A stretch of 64,000 nucleotides of DNA, taken from positions 15,074,716 to 15,138,715 of the forward strand of contig OY754981.1 of assembly GCA_963576475.1 (NCBI GenBank). Direction: 5' to 3'. The notes under the pieces are model-generated. The model was not told the DNA's origin, made no database searches, and was given only the letters and a program-made list of their open reading frames with translations. This document shows, piece after piece, positions 36,345 through 64,000 of the stretch. How positions within the stretch are numbered: the stretch's first letter is position 1; each line of letters begins with the position of its first letter. The translations under genes and the position numbers were made by a program. The DNA is from Molanna angustata. Lineage: Eukaryota > Arthropoda > Insecta > Trichoptera > Molannidae.

Positions 36345-36780
36345 AGTTCAGTCCTTTTTTCCTACCCCGAATAGGTATAAGAGTCCCCGTAGTCGTGTAA
36401 GTTTGAGATGTACTGCTAAAAAATATTTTTTTTTATAGAAAACTAAATCAACTAGTTCGGGTGTTTTGTCGTTTTACAATATTTTTAAAGAAATTTGGAA
36501 ATATAGGCAGTTAATTTTGTCATAACAAAAATGTTTTTCTTCACAAAAAAGGTCTGAGAAACCCTGGAAAATTTTCATGTATCTAGTTGGGAATATGAAA
36601 TAAAAAAACAAATGTTGATAACCCCTGACTGGAAAAAAAATTAAATTCCGAGAATACAGGGTTTTGTAGGCATAATGTTTTCTATATTTTCTGTAATTTT
36701 AGACTCTGTGCATTAAAAGTTATAAGAGTACACACAGGCACATTATATTTTGAAAATCCATGAAAAATGTAGACCAGGCC
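36345..36780 (-). repeat. dispersed repeat, copy C, right (inverted) part
   Basis: Reverse-complement matches to copy A appear in order: AGTTCAGTCCTTTTTTCCTA, CTAGTTGGGAATATG, GAGAAACCCTGGAAAA, CAGGGTTTTGTAGGCATAAT and GCATTAAAAGTTATAAGAGT. The order and orientation show an inverted copy that faces the left part at 32390. Confidence 0.65.
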
Positions 36781-36994
36781 ATACAAAATCATGCAGATCT
36801 TGAAACTATGTCAATCTGTTAAAAGAAATAAATTCTCTTGAACAAAGCAACAGTTGGAAAAGTTTTATTAAAGTAACAGGAATAGTAAAACATGTATACC
36901 TATAGCAAAAATGGTCTGTATTTATAATTGGTGGAAAAATCATGTAATTATAATAAAAATAAATTCTAGAATGAGTACAAAAATATAGGAAGAC

Positions 36995-37022
36995 TTTCGC
37001 TAAATACAACTAGCATCTTCAA
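36995..37022 (-). ncRNA. hammerhead-core-like hairpin (weak)
   Basis: On the minus strand, TTTGAAGA is followed by TGCTA, a 7-base loop, TTAGC and GAAA. It matches the motif at 43771-43798 with a covarying stem (GCTA/TAGC versus GCCG/CGGC). The core C of CUGANGA is T here. Activity is unproven. Confidence 0.3.
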
Positions 37023-37279
37023 AGGCTAAAATTATTAACATTGAAAATATTCTGACGATGTGCCTTGTATGAAACATGCCTATAATCAAATGTAAACAAT
37101 TGTAAACAAAAACATGGATAAAGTAACAAACAGAATTCCTAATTATTATAAGTATTACATAAATTAAATCTTAATAATTAGTATTGGATAGTCCTGCTTT
37201 CCAACATGTCATTTAGGTAGGTAATGTATTAGTGACCTTAACTATACACAAGCATTTATTATATTCAACTGTTTAGGTA

Positions 37280-37450
37280 TAATCTTCTTTTTCTCAACCA
37301 TCTCTCCACTGCTGGACTTAGGCCTCCTACAACTTTTTCCGCCCTTTTCTATCCTGGGCGTCGCTGTACCACTTTTTCCCCCCCCCAACTATAATTATAC
37401 TGTCCATCTTTTCTGGGGTTGATCTACTCCTCCTGTCTTCCCTTAGTTAT
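37280..37450 (-). mobile_element. RTE-type LINE 3' end relic
   Basis: On the minus strand the sequence contains GTAGGAGGCCTAAGTCCAGC, AGTGGAGAGATGG and an AAGAAGAT tail, the usual end of insect RTE-like LINEs. A C-rich block (37374-37387) interrupts it. No ORF2 sequence remains. Confidence 0.55.
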
Positions 37451-37642
37451 AATATTGTGATATATTATAATATATTGAGCCTCTGTGGCCCGCCGTTTAC
37501 TATGAATTTCTGAATTTGTCCCTTTGTCCCAGCCCTGCTCTACATTGTATGCAAGATATTACTCAGGTCACTGAGTTTTAATGTGCAAGGCTTGTGATGT
37601 TTTCTTCCAAAACTACATTCTCTAAGCACGCATTTCACATAC

Positions 37643-38742
37643 GAAGACTGGACGGAAAGAACATGCGTAGTCAATAATTTATGATTTCGAGAAAAACGAT
37701 TTTTTCGTTTTAAAACCGTTTTAAACATATTTCATCATTAAAATATGTTTGATATTGCGCATGTGCTTTGGTTAATTATTTTTTTGTCGTTTAATGGATA
37801 TATATTTTAAATTCATTAATAAAAGCGCAACGTAATATACATTTTACTAACATCATGCCGCGTTAGAGACGGAAAAAACAATACAAGTCTATCTAGTGAC
37901 GGAAAGAACATGCTAAGTCATTTCACTTTTTAAATAATACACATTAATAATGTGTATTGTTCATTACTTTATTTCACATTTGTATCATGTTTTTATTGTA
38001 GAAATGATGTTATTAAATATTTATATTTATTAAATGAACAAATTTATTAAAAAAATATGAAATAAAACAGGGAAATTATGAAAATAAAATATTCACATAT
38101 TATATTATTAAAAGTGTGGTAGTTTTGAAAAATAGTTTCTAGCGTCATCACTGCGAAAATTGCCCATTACTATCTTTAAATTTTTCTCTTTTGAGGTCTG
38201 AAAAGAAAAAAATGTATTTGATGATTTTCGCCCTTATAAGTTTTTGAAACATTGAAATCGTTTGCAATGACAATCGTCCCCCATTTTGTTACATTGTATA
38301 TTAAATTTCCTGTTGGCATCTCTTAACCTCCCATATACAATTTCCTTCTATATTCCTAGTTAAATATTCACAACATTTTCACTATCATTCTCATCCATTT
38401 TAATCAAAATTATTTTGAAACACGTCTTTACTCAATAGACAACAATGCTAAACTAGTGCCGCGCTGTACTGTCTGTACTCTATGCCTTGCGCGGATTTAG
38501 GTGACTGAGTATGTTTCTTCCGACGACGCACGGACACATAACATTTCTTTCGAAAATTTTACTGACAAAGCATGATTTTTCCGCATCACCGAAATCTTTT
38601 AGACTGATTTACCACTGACTGATAAGGTTTATTGATTTATTTTAATGACACAGCACTGCATATGACCAAAACCTACTAATTGGCATACTTAACTCAATTT
38701 CATAAAAATACTGACTACGCATGTTCTTTCCGTCCAGTCTTC
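37643..38742. mobile_element. 1.1-kb non-autonomous TIR transposon
   Basis: A perfect 31-bp terminal inverted repeat starts GAAGACTGGACGGAAAGAAC and continues ATGCGTAGTCA (37643-37673); its complement ends at 38742. Further inside, the block GACGGAAAGAACATGC recurs (about 37899) and degenerate inverted copies occur at 38510-38600 (TTTCTTCCG, GCATGATTTTTCCG), like subterminal transposase-binding repeats. No transposase ORF is present. A target duplication is not evident. Confidence 0.88.
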
Positions 38743-39250
38743 ATATATATTGTAGGAAATTTATTTTTAATCACACCATATATACAATAACAATAACATA
38801 TATGTAGATTATTGCTGCCCAACTAGGAAACCCTGTTCTAGGGCTCGCGGTTTATTGTAGTTTAGAACTAATGTTAATATGTAACAAATTTTGTGGAGAT
38901 GATTTGTTTCGAATATGATACATTATTGAATGTATAAAAAATATAAGGCCACTGAAATAATTTGTGTAATTATGAAAAAGTTGTTTAAAAAATAAGATTG
39001 TTTCAATAAACTCCACAAAATACAAACATCAGATTTGTACCATTTGTAATACCTTTACGTTAAAATAATAACTAATAATAATTTGCACTGTGTAAACACC
39101 TAAACATAAATAAATTACAAAATAAACAAACTGAACTTTTTTTCAATTATAATGAACATAACACAAGATTATTAATAATAAAAACATGTTCATATGAAAA
39201 AAATTAAAATATCACTGCATATTCTAAAAAATACTGTAAAAAGTAAAACA

Positions 39251-53865
<14,615 letters not shown>

Positions 53866-54051
53866 TTTCAAACAATAGTGATAATATCAATTACTAATTG
53901 AGACTAAACAATACACTGGATAATTGTATATGTTACTTATTAACGATACAAACAAAATAAAGAATCGTAAATCGAGCAACAGTAACAAGCCAAAGAAAAA
54001 ACAAAATGAAAAATGAAAGCGTGGTTGTCGGGATTGGAGAACTGTCAAAGT

Positions 54052-54063
54052 TTTCGCGGGAAA
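54052..54063. promoter_or_regulatory. E2F site of MCM2
   Basis: TTTCGCGGGAAA is a perfect E2F/DP consensus site (TTTSSCGC on both strands), 187 bp upstream of the MCM2 ATG. MCM genes are classical E2F targets at the G1/S transition in animals, so a regulatory role is likely. The gene's 5' UTR start is not known. Confidence 0.88.
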
Positions 54064-54450
54064 TGTTTTTTTTTTTAATTTATGGCTGATTGAATCTCAC
54101 TCAGAATCATCCATTATAAGCAGCATTGCCAATACCAATTTTCCAAATTCCCCATAAATCTAGACCAAATTCCCCAAATTGAGGAAGTACAAAGTCCCGA
54201 TTCCCCACAATTTCCCCACATAATTATAATCTCGAGAAAAATCAAGGTTTGATAAAAAAAAAATATTTACACTTTAAACCCTTAACACTTTACCCCAGTA
54301 ATACTCCGCGTCATTATATTCGTCAAGGCCATGTAGAGTAATATCAAGCTGTGGAACTCGCCATTTGTTATTACTTTTTGTAATCGCACGAAATTTTCCA
54401 ATATATTTAATTTCCACTATATTTCCAATATATTTAATATCCTATTACCA

Positions 54451-57400
54451 GAGACTGGAACACATCTACGATACATTACCGTCCAATGATATCAAAATTG
54501 TGATTGGAGATTTGAATGCTAAGGTTGGTAGAGACCCTTTACTCCAACATATCACTGGAATGAACAGCTTACATATGGATACTAATAATAATGGATCTAG
54601 AGCGATAGACTTTGCGGAGTCTAGAAATATGATCATAGCCTATACCCAGTTTCCCAGTAAAAACATCCACAAATGGACATGGACATCCCCAGATGGCAGA
54701 TACCATAACCAGATTGACCATGTCATAATAGAAAAAAGAGGAGCAACCAACATCACAAACGTCAGAACTTATCGAGGGAGCTAACTGTGACTCCGACCAT
54801 TACATGGTGGTGGCCACATATAGGAGCCGAATTGCCAGCAACAGGATACGAAAACCACCAACTACCCCAAAAATCAACACAGAAGCTATAAAAACAAGTA
54901 TCGGACTAGAACAATACCACAACGCACTTGCCAACTATCTACCAGACCATATCAGTAGCGAAAACGCTTATGAAGCCCTTGACAATGACTTGAATTTGGT
55001 TAAAAATGCAGTTATGAGAGCTGCAGAAGCAAGTGTTGGAAATAGACCAAGACAAGATAGGAATCCCTCGTTCGACGAAGTTTGTGAAAGAAACGTGGCT
55101 GACAAGAACACACTCCGGAAGCAGTTTATTGATAGACCAACAAGAATTAAAAGACATGCATATGAACAGGCTAGAAGAGAAACAAATAGGCTGATAAAGA
55201 GAAAGAAGAGAGACTTTCTAAATAATATATTGCTCGAGATGGAAGAGGACTTTACAAATAGGCAATGGATATATATCTGAACAGAAATTGGTGTTGCCAG
55301 ACACAAAAAAAAAGTGTGGACAGCACTTAAAAAAAATATTCCAATTAATTCCTTGGTTGAATAATTGTAATAGAAACGGCTATAAACTAATGAAAAAAAA
55401 TCAAATAACAAACGTACTAATTTCGAATAACTAAAAGGAACAGTACTTTCGTTTTTCTTAACATTTCCATAAATAAAAATAAACTGGCTTACTCTAATAA
55501 TTACGAAACTGCCATTTAGTTTCTTTACTAACTTATTCATCTCTATTTTTGTCTGTTGCATCTCAATATTTCAATAAATACAAAATACAAATAAACTTAG
55601 ACAAACTAGCATAATAACGAAACTGTCATTTATATAATTTATTTTTAAAATTCAAATATGGCAAATTTACCATTCAACCGGCATATATATTCAAAGTTGC
55701 TGTGAAAACATCACAAGTGGGCACTTTGTTACAGTTATTAATGTAGGAAAATGGCATTTTGTTCAATCAGAGTGTATACAAATCTTCATCAGAGAATAAA
55801 AACGGGATTACAATTCACTTACGGTAATTACGTATAAACATTTTTAAATTCTATTTTCGTTTGAGAAGGAATATTTCTGTGAATAGGAGAGATGAGCGGT
55901 CGCCCATATTGGCCAGTATTAGAACTGCCGTAGGCGTATTTACTTTTAAAATCAATTTGACAATCGAACCAAGTTTTGACGAGAGGTCTTATTACGTGTT
56001 AACAGTTTTCATAGAACATAAATTAGAATTATGCCTTGTAATTTAGGAAACTAAATCATATAAGTTTTAAATAAACACCTAAACAAAACTGTTTTTAATT
56101 ATTATAGCCATACAATGTTTGATAAAAAAAATCGATCGACCGGCCAAGAACCGACACAAAAAAAACAGCTGATAGCTGTCAAACGAAAAATCTGTGTCGA
56201 CAAATAGACACTTTTGTCAACATATGTGTTACCATAATAATCCTTACTTACGTTCGTAGAAGTTTGTGTGTTGCCATACATTTGTGCTTAGAAATTACTG
56301 GGTTGCCATTTACAAAATACTGGATTGCCATATAAAAAAATAAATCTGTCTGTAGGAATTACAGCTACGTTACAAATAATAATACGAGGGAAGCATATAA
56401 AGATGTTAACTTCTTTAAAAAGGGATTCAAGCCAAATATGACGCTATGTAAAGACACAAACAGAAACATAATATCAGATAAAGAGCAAATCAAGCAGGTG
56501 TGGAAGGAATACTTCCATAAACTCCTTAATCCTAACAATGATCTGAGAAATCATACTACTAATATCCCCGCGGAATCAAATAACGAAGAGCCGACAAACC
56601 CACCATCAATAACAGAAGTTAACATCGCTTTAAGAAAATTAAGAAATAATAAAGCACCTGGAAAGGACAACTTGCCCGCTGAGCTGCTTAAATATGGAAA
56701 TGAGCACCTGAAAAATCTGATACATAGCCTCATTGTAAAGATATGGACCATGGAGGAAATCCCAAATGGAATGGCAAATCAGCGTAATATGTCCCATACA
56801 CAAGAAAGGTGATAAATTAAAATGTGAAAACCATAGAGGCATATCATTGCTCTGCGCAGCGTAAAAAATCTTCACCACCATACTAAAACAAAGATTACAG
56901 GGATACGCAGAAAACCTATTAGGAAAGTATCAGGCGGGCTTTAGAAATGGAAGGTCAACAACGGACCAGCTATTTACAGTCCGCCAGATCCTGTCGAAGT
57001 GTTGGGAATTTGACATCGATGTGCACCATGAATTAAACAGGCATACGATAGCATAGACAGAGAGAGCTTATATGAGATACTGCTACAGTTCCAGATCCCC
57101 CCAAAATTGGTGAGGCTAATCAAATCAACCATGAACAATTCCAGATGTCAGGTCAAGGTAGATGGAGAACTGACGGAGGAATTCGCAGTGTCTCAGGGTC
57201 TGAAACAGGGTGATGGCCTGGCTCCCACTCTCTTCAATATCGTGCTTGAGCATGTGATTAGAAAAACTCTAGTGGAGACCAATTCCAATATTTGCTACAA
57301 AAGTAGTCAAATTGTCGGCTATGCGGATGATATTAACATTATAGGAAGATCAATGACAGCCATTGAAGAAGTCTTCGACCCCTTAGAGACAGCAGCATGT

Positions 57401-58140
57401 GAAGTGGGATTGTGTATAAACAAGGAAAAGACAAAAGTAATGACACAAAGCAGAAACCCGGCGCATCGACCGAGAGGCAGTGTGCAATATAAGGATAACT
57501 ACTCGTTTGAAGTAGTGGATCAATTCACTTACCTCGGCTCCAGTCTTACCGAAAATAATGAAGATCCAGCTGAAATAAGAAAAAGAATTACGGCAGCTAA
57601 CAAAACATATTTTTCATTGCTCCCTGTTTTTAAATCTCCCAGTGTCCATCGTAAAACAAAAGTCACACTCTACAAGACCATAGTCAGAACAGTGTTGGCA
57701 TATGGATGCGAGACATTGACCATAACGGCGAAGATGTCTGAAACGCTGGACAACTTTGAAAGAAAGGTACTGCGAAGAATATGCGGACCCGTGAAGGATG
57801 GCGATGAATGGCGCATTAGACGCAACGATGAGTTGTACAACATATACCATACCCCAAGTATCTCAACGCACATGAAATTACTTAGGCTGAGATGGGCTGG
57901 ACATGTACAACGAATGCCAACCTCACGGGTGCCGAAACGAATCATGACTGGACACCCGGGTGGGAGAAGAAGGGTAGGAAGACCAAGGCTGCGGTGGGAA
58001 GATGAGGTCAGAAAAGATGCGGCTCAGCTTCTCCAGGAGAGGAGCTGGAAAGTGGCAGCAGAGGACAGGATTGGATGGAGGCGAAAGTTAACGGAGGCCA
58101 AGGCTCGATTTGGGCTGTAGCGCCATCGAAGAAGAAGAAT
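54451..58140 (+). mobile_element. RTE-like LINE, broken, with an internal insertion
   Basis: The element starts inside the endonuclease domain (RLEHIYDTLPSNDIK; IVIGDLNAKVGRDPL; HNQIDHVI), with a frameshift near 54777 and then SDHYMVV. The linker runs to 55260, where a 1.1-kb insertion intervenes. RT resumes at 56370 (LRKLRNNKAPGKDNLPAEL), is broken near 56810 and 57045, and continues with SQGLKQGDGLAPTLFNIVLE and VGYADDINIIG. The C-terminus is WAGHVQRM and GRRRVGRPRLRWEDEVRKDA, to a stop at 58120. The tail is GAAGAAGAAGAATAAAAC. The clade follows from the WAGH and GRPRLRW tail. Confidence 0.88.
55261..56369. mobile_element. 1.1-kb insertion in the RTE element, class unknown
   Basis: TTACAAATA is found at both ends (55252-55260 and 56370-56378). 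Joining across it restores the codons for DFTNNNTREAYKDV, so this is an insertion with an 8-9 bp target duplication. No terminal inverted repeat and no ORF is evident. TTGCCA recurs several times near the right end (56271-56332). Confidence 0.8.
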
Positions 58141-58360
58141 AAAACAAATAAAAAGAATCAAATCTCTAAACAATGTCCGACGTAAATTCGTTATAAAAAT
58201 CTTGGCACATTTAAAAAATAATAATAGCTGAACAATGTACAAAAGAATCCTCAAAGACATTACGACTGGATGATCTGCTGAGCGTCTCCCTTAGCAGACG
58301 GTCTAAGAGGAAAGGACCGCTTCCTTGGGGTGAGTGCATTCAGGTTCTCTCTCGAAGCTG

Positions 58361-60060
<1,700 letters not shown>

Positions 60061-61052
60061 TGTTCATAAGTTATTTAGATTTTTGTGAAATTTTAGTAAA
60101 ATTTAGATTTCAGACTAAACTACATCACTGTAGGTAAACTATTAGGTCTACGAACACGTTTTTTTTAGAATAGTGATCCTTATGTAAAACGATATTGTTG
60201 TGAGTCAACACTCTATTATTCATAACTTAAAAATTTCTGGTTAAAAAATTTTGCGTTTCAATTTTCCACGAACTCTAAAATTAATTTCACATAAGTTTTC
60301 TTCCACAAGTTATCTGTAAAAAAATACTTCCATTCATAAAGAGCTAGCCCTGTGATTTTTCATGTTTTCTTAAAATTTTCAGCATTTATTTTAATTCATC
60401 TATCTACCAATTTTATAATTATTTCATTTCATACTCACGACACGTTCTTTGGTCCCCGCCATATTTAACTATTTCATTGTTAAGTCGGTATTATACATAT
60501 TTTTTCACACTCCTTCCAATACAAAGAGGAAAACGAACATGGGGGTATAATAGAAAACGAACGAATTCAGAGGGCCATTTCATGGCAATAAAGAATTATT
60601 GTATATGGCAATAATTAATAAATTTAAGTTGTCGGAAGTCAAATGTCATATTTTATCATTACAAATGTAATTTTTTAAAAACAAAAACCAATTATTAATA
60701 AAAAGTCTTCATTTTTGACTTGCAGCTGTGTACAATTTTATCATAAATATTAATTGGGGTGATTTTTTGTTAATGTTTTTGTTCAAATTCGTGCAGGCAG
60801 ACATTGCTGTAAAATCAATAATTGACAAATAGCCACCAGACACTTAAGTAAACTTAACAAAGTGAAGATATTTTGATGTGTTAGTGGTATGATTTAAGTT
60901 GTTTGGTTAAACTTATCATGAATATATAATTGATGACTTTAATAAAATAAAAATATTATTTATATTAGGGATTGAGAAATTTGTTTTTTCTGCAATGCCT
61001 ATCCTGAATACAAAAATACTTTAACGTTCGTGAATTATTCGAGCACTTTAAA
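60061..61052. other. intergenic DNA upstream of TMEM169
   Basis: AT-rich with no ORF of note. The TMEM169 promoter and 5' UTR must be here. No TATA, X-box or E2F-like element could be assigned with confidence. GAAAACGAACGAA and related motifs recur at 60528-60565. Confidence 0.5.
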
Positions 61053-63509
61053 ATGACGATAGATGTAGATAGAGATATTGAGAAACCTGCCCTTATTCAG
61101 CCTAAGAAGAGAGTTAACGGAAAGAAATGTGGTCAACCCATAAGTCATGTGGATCATATTATTGTAATTCAGGTAATTCATATTTATAAATCATAATTTG
61201 GCAATAGTAAAAAGTTTGTTTACATCAAGATATTTGCACAGAGATAACAGATTTATAGTTTAATTTTGTCCTTAAATAATAAAAGTTTACGTGTTTTTTT
61301 CCATAATATACCTACATAGGTTCTTACTTTGTTTTAATGTTCGGGATTATGACTTAGGTATATTGTATTAAAATAAAAGAACTTCTGGATAGGGTGGTAA
61401 AAGCAGCATTGTCCACATCCTATTGGAATTGGTTGCGCAGGGGAGTGGACTATCAGTGGAGGTTGGTGGGTGAGTGGTGAGCTAGACTTGAGTCATGAAG
61501 GGGCCCTTAGCCCGCATACATGATCGCAAGCCCATATAACTCGCTTTTTCTGACTGGTACTTTGGTCGCCTGTGCTAGTGGGCCTTGATTCGTGAATCCA
61601 GTGAAACTGCAATTGCTTTTCTCTTTTGTATATATGAGTGTACTTTCTTTTATTTTTTTCATACATAAATTATAACTTTTTGCTAATTTTTTAAAGAAAT
61701 ATCTGTTATATGTAACTTGTAAGGATTTTTTTATTAAATTTTATTTTTTTATTTCTTGAACTCGCAATGCATTTTAATTTACACTCGATTAAAAAAAAGT
61801 AACATTCTGTCAGAAAATTAATGTACCTACATGTTTACATAATATATTCAGCAATATAAGTTAAAATATTTCTTTATCATACAATGAAATCAAGTAGCTT
61901 ATAAAATTAAAATTACTACAGTAAAAGTATTTGTACTACATTATTTATTGATTTTGTGTAAGTCTTATCCATCAATAAAAAAATAGTTACACAGTATGTC
62001 CTATTCTGATTTGTCTAAATTTATCCGCCTGAATTTTAATATGTGACAAATGTCAATAAGTTGACTGCATTTATACGGGACTCATTACGTCACACTGCGC
62101 GTATGAAATCCTTTTATCCACGATCACCCGTTGGTTTCAGACGTTTTCGTACTCTGAAACGAATCAGAATAGGACATAATATCTTTTAAATATATGTAAT
62201 ACACAAAACAGAGATAAACAATTTAGATTATCCATATACATAGAAAAATTACAAATTTAAGAGATGACACCAGTTGTAAACATATAAAGACCTATAATAT
62301 TTTATGTTTTAGGGGGTGTCTAGTTTAGCAGATGCCGTAGGTGTGCTAGAACACCATAAAATTAGTGAAAATGGTTTCTCCCGAAATAATGGTCTCAAAA
62401 GTCACACAGTTATGGACCTTCCAATAATACCAGATGACGATGACGAGAGATGCGATCCCTCCCCAACTCACGTTGAAAGCAAACCAGTGCACGATCGACC
62501 ACAAAGTCTACAGAAAAATGGCTATCAACAACTTAACATAAATCTTCACAGCAGCCGTGAGATTATAGATCTTTCTCCGATTTATGAAAATTCTTCCGAC
62601 GCGTGTTCCAGCCATGATGACATTCCAAGTGCAGCAAATGAAGTTCCTGCTCATAAACATTATAAGGTGGTCGATGATGTAAACGAGAGTAATTCAGGTA
62701 CACCAAATAGTTTATCACAAACACATTCAGAAACGAGTCTTGAGATGGGACTCATATCTGAGAATCATTCCAAAAACAGCTATAAAAAACCTAAGAAAAA
62801 AGTAAACATAGTTTCTGAATCTAATGGGCAACATGAAGATTTTATTGAAACGGAAGTATCTGCAATGAAGTGTGATTCGGAAATAAGTTCACCCGATAAG
62901 TCTGTGTTGAGTAATTCAACGGATGGTTGCTTAACAATGACAGGAACAATTAAAAGAGGGAAGAAGAAAGGGCAAAATATTGACGTCAAACTAAATATTT
63001 CGAGAGAAGAATTAGAGATTCTAGAAGCCGCCATTGTTGCCAAAGAGATTAGTAAAGTAAATCAGTGGTTTACGTGCACCCTGACAACAGGGCTTCATAT
63101 ATTCATTTGGTCATTCATGTGTTTGCCAATAATCACAATCATTTCAGGTATATATTCCTTCTATATTGGAACATTAACTTGGTATAATATATTTACTTAC
63201 ATAAGTGAAGGAAACAGTTTGTGGAAGAGGGTTTTTATATCACCATTTGTCATACTTTTTTATCCATTTTTGATATTACTATTTACTGTAGGTATTGGTA
63301 TATATGCTGGAGCGGTTCAGTTAACATGTTCTGGTTTGGGTTGGTGGAAGGAAGTTTGTGATTTAGAAAAAGGATTTTATGGTTGGTTCTGCGGAATTTT
63401 GCACTTATCAGATTGTAGTCCATACGAAGTTGTTATATTGACTGATTTGAAAGTTGTGGAAAATACAGATATGAGAGGTCACTCTTCGACTGAAGACATT
63501 TCTATTTAG
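61053..63509 (+). CDS. TMEM169: transmembrane protein 169 homologue
   Basis: Two coding exons, 61053-61172 and 62313-63509, join in phase 0 (ATTCAG|GTAATT ... TTTTAG|GGGGTG) to give 438 aa. The first 240 residues are hydrophilic and probably disordered. Then comes the family block LTMTGTIKRGKKKGQNIDVK with ISREELE (about residues 247-275), followed by two membrane segments (about 301-323, FIWSFMCLPIITIISGIYSF; and about 350-372, VILFYPFLILLFTVGIGIYA). The GTLTWYNIF loop and the EKGFYGWFCG, LSDCSPYEVV end match vertebrate TMEM169, whose function is unknown. The insect protein is longer at the N-terminus (human about 297 aa). The ATG at 61053 is the first in frame. Intron 1 (61173-62312) holds a MITE. 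Confidence 0.92.
61997..62176. mobile_element. 180-bp MITE with TA duplication in TMEM169 intron 1
   Basis: TGTCCTATTCTGATTTGT at the left is inverted at the right as CGAATCAGAATAGGACA, and TA flanks both ends (61995-61996 and 62177-62178). TA duplication fits Tc1/mariner-type mobilisation. No ORF. Confidence 0.75.
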
Positions 63510-64000
63510 TAAGTCATTTTATCTGTTCACCTAATTATTTATGTTGTATTTAAGTGATATAAGAATGGGTCCCGAACTTGTACAGGTCAGTGCTGTGCGT
63601 TAATTGGGAAATCAATATATATTATCATTCGAAGAATGTATGTATTCATATATTGTTACCAATTTATTTTATGCACAAAAATAACTTCCTTTGTTGTACA
63701 TTCCTTAATATTTAATTGCTTATTACTATGTCAACATTTGAAGGTACACTAAATCAAAATTCATACATACCTAATACAATATTAATTTGTACTTTTGTTC
63801 TAGTCAATATATTAGTTATATTATATGCTATGATATATTATTATTTAATGTATATTAAGTTATTCTAGTTGCATGTATGAGATCCAACTGTCAAAAAATA
63901 TTTTATATTTGGATTTCACTATTTACATTATCATTAATTCAAAATGCTTTAGCAGCATTGCAGCTACAAATGTTATGAAACATCAATTTTATGGTATGAA
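63510..64000. other. TMEM169 3' flank
   Basis: AT-rich DNA after the TMEM169 stop, with no further gene seen. GATCCAACTGTC with flanking ATGAGA and TAGTTGCATG (63866-63895) is the inverse of the end block of the dispersed repeat A, so a further copy may begin here. Confidence 0.5.

Noticed and set aside
54968..55561. Minus ORF of 197 aa with hydrophobic stretches
   Set aside because: Spans the border between the RTE element and its 1.1-kb insertion, so it is a chance frame.
62780..63043. Minus ORF of 87 aa within TMEM169
   Set aside because: Antisense shadow of the coding exon.

Overview
The window reads as AT-rich insect nuclear DNA: intron-bearing host genes with GT-AG introns, no operons, and a heavy load of insect-type non-LTR retrotransposons, one Ty3/gypsy element and many short inverted-repeat transposons. 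Species cannot be named from the sequence; a hemipteroid insect is only a guess.

Four host genes can be rebuilt exon by exon. (1) BBS5, a ciliary BBSome subunit, minus strand, 7 exons, 10906 down to 4506, 342 aa, with a 14-bp RFX X-box 156 bp upstream of its ATG. (2) ZCCHC10, a zinc-knuckle and Ser-rich protein, plus strand, 3 exons, 26089-28414, 134 aa. (3) MCM2, a subunit of the replicative helicase, minus strand, 13 coding exons, 53865 down to 39251, 882 aa, with a palindromic E2F site about 190 bp upstream of the ATG. (4) TMEM169, a two-pass membrane protein, plus strand, 2 coding exons, 61053-63509, 438 aa. A possible last exon of an unknown plus-strand gene lies at 2114-2291.

BBS5 and ZCCHC10 are head to head. 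The interval between them was swollen by nested insertions: a full-length I-clade-like LINE (11518-25101, 11-bp target duplication) that was itself split by a complete 8.1-kb gypsy element (14952-23046, 419-bp LTRs, 6-bp target duplication, opposite orientation). Removing the gypsy and one target copy rejoins the LINE reading frame. Outside both are arms that resemble the termini of a 128-bp MITE found elsewhere in the window. A LOA-like LINE with an unbroken 1202-aa ORF2 (32624-36332, 12-bp target duplication) lies between ZCCHC10 and MCM2, inside an older inverted repeat.

MCM2 introns hold MITEs with 3-bp TAA duplications, a foldback element, SINE and LINE relics, and an 83-bp tandem repeat that copies the end of exon 4 together with its splice donor. 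A broken RTE element containing a 1.1-kb insertion, a GA microsatellite and another LINE relic lie between MCM2 and TMEM169. I see no CRISPR array, prokaryotic-type gene cluster or new multigene system. The unusual content is in transposon nesting, repeat structure and promoter motifs.
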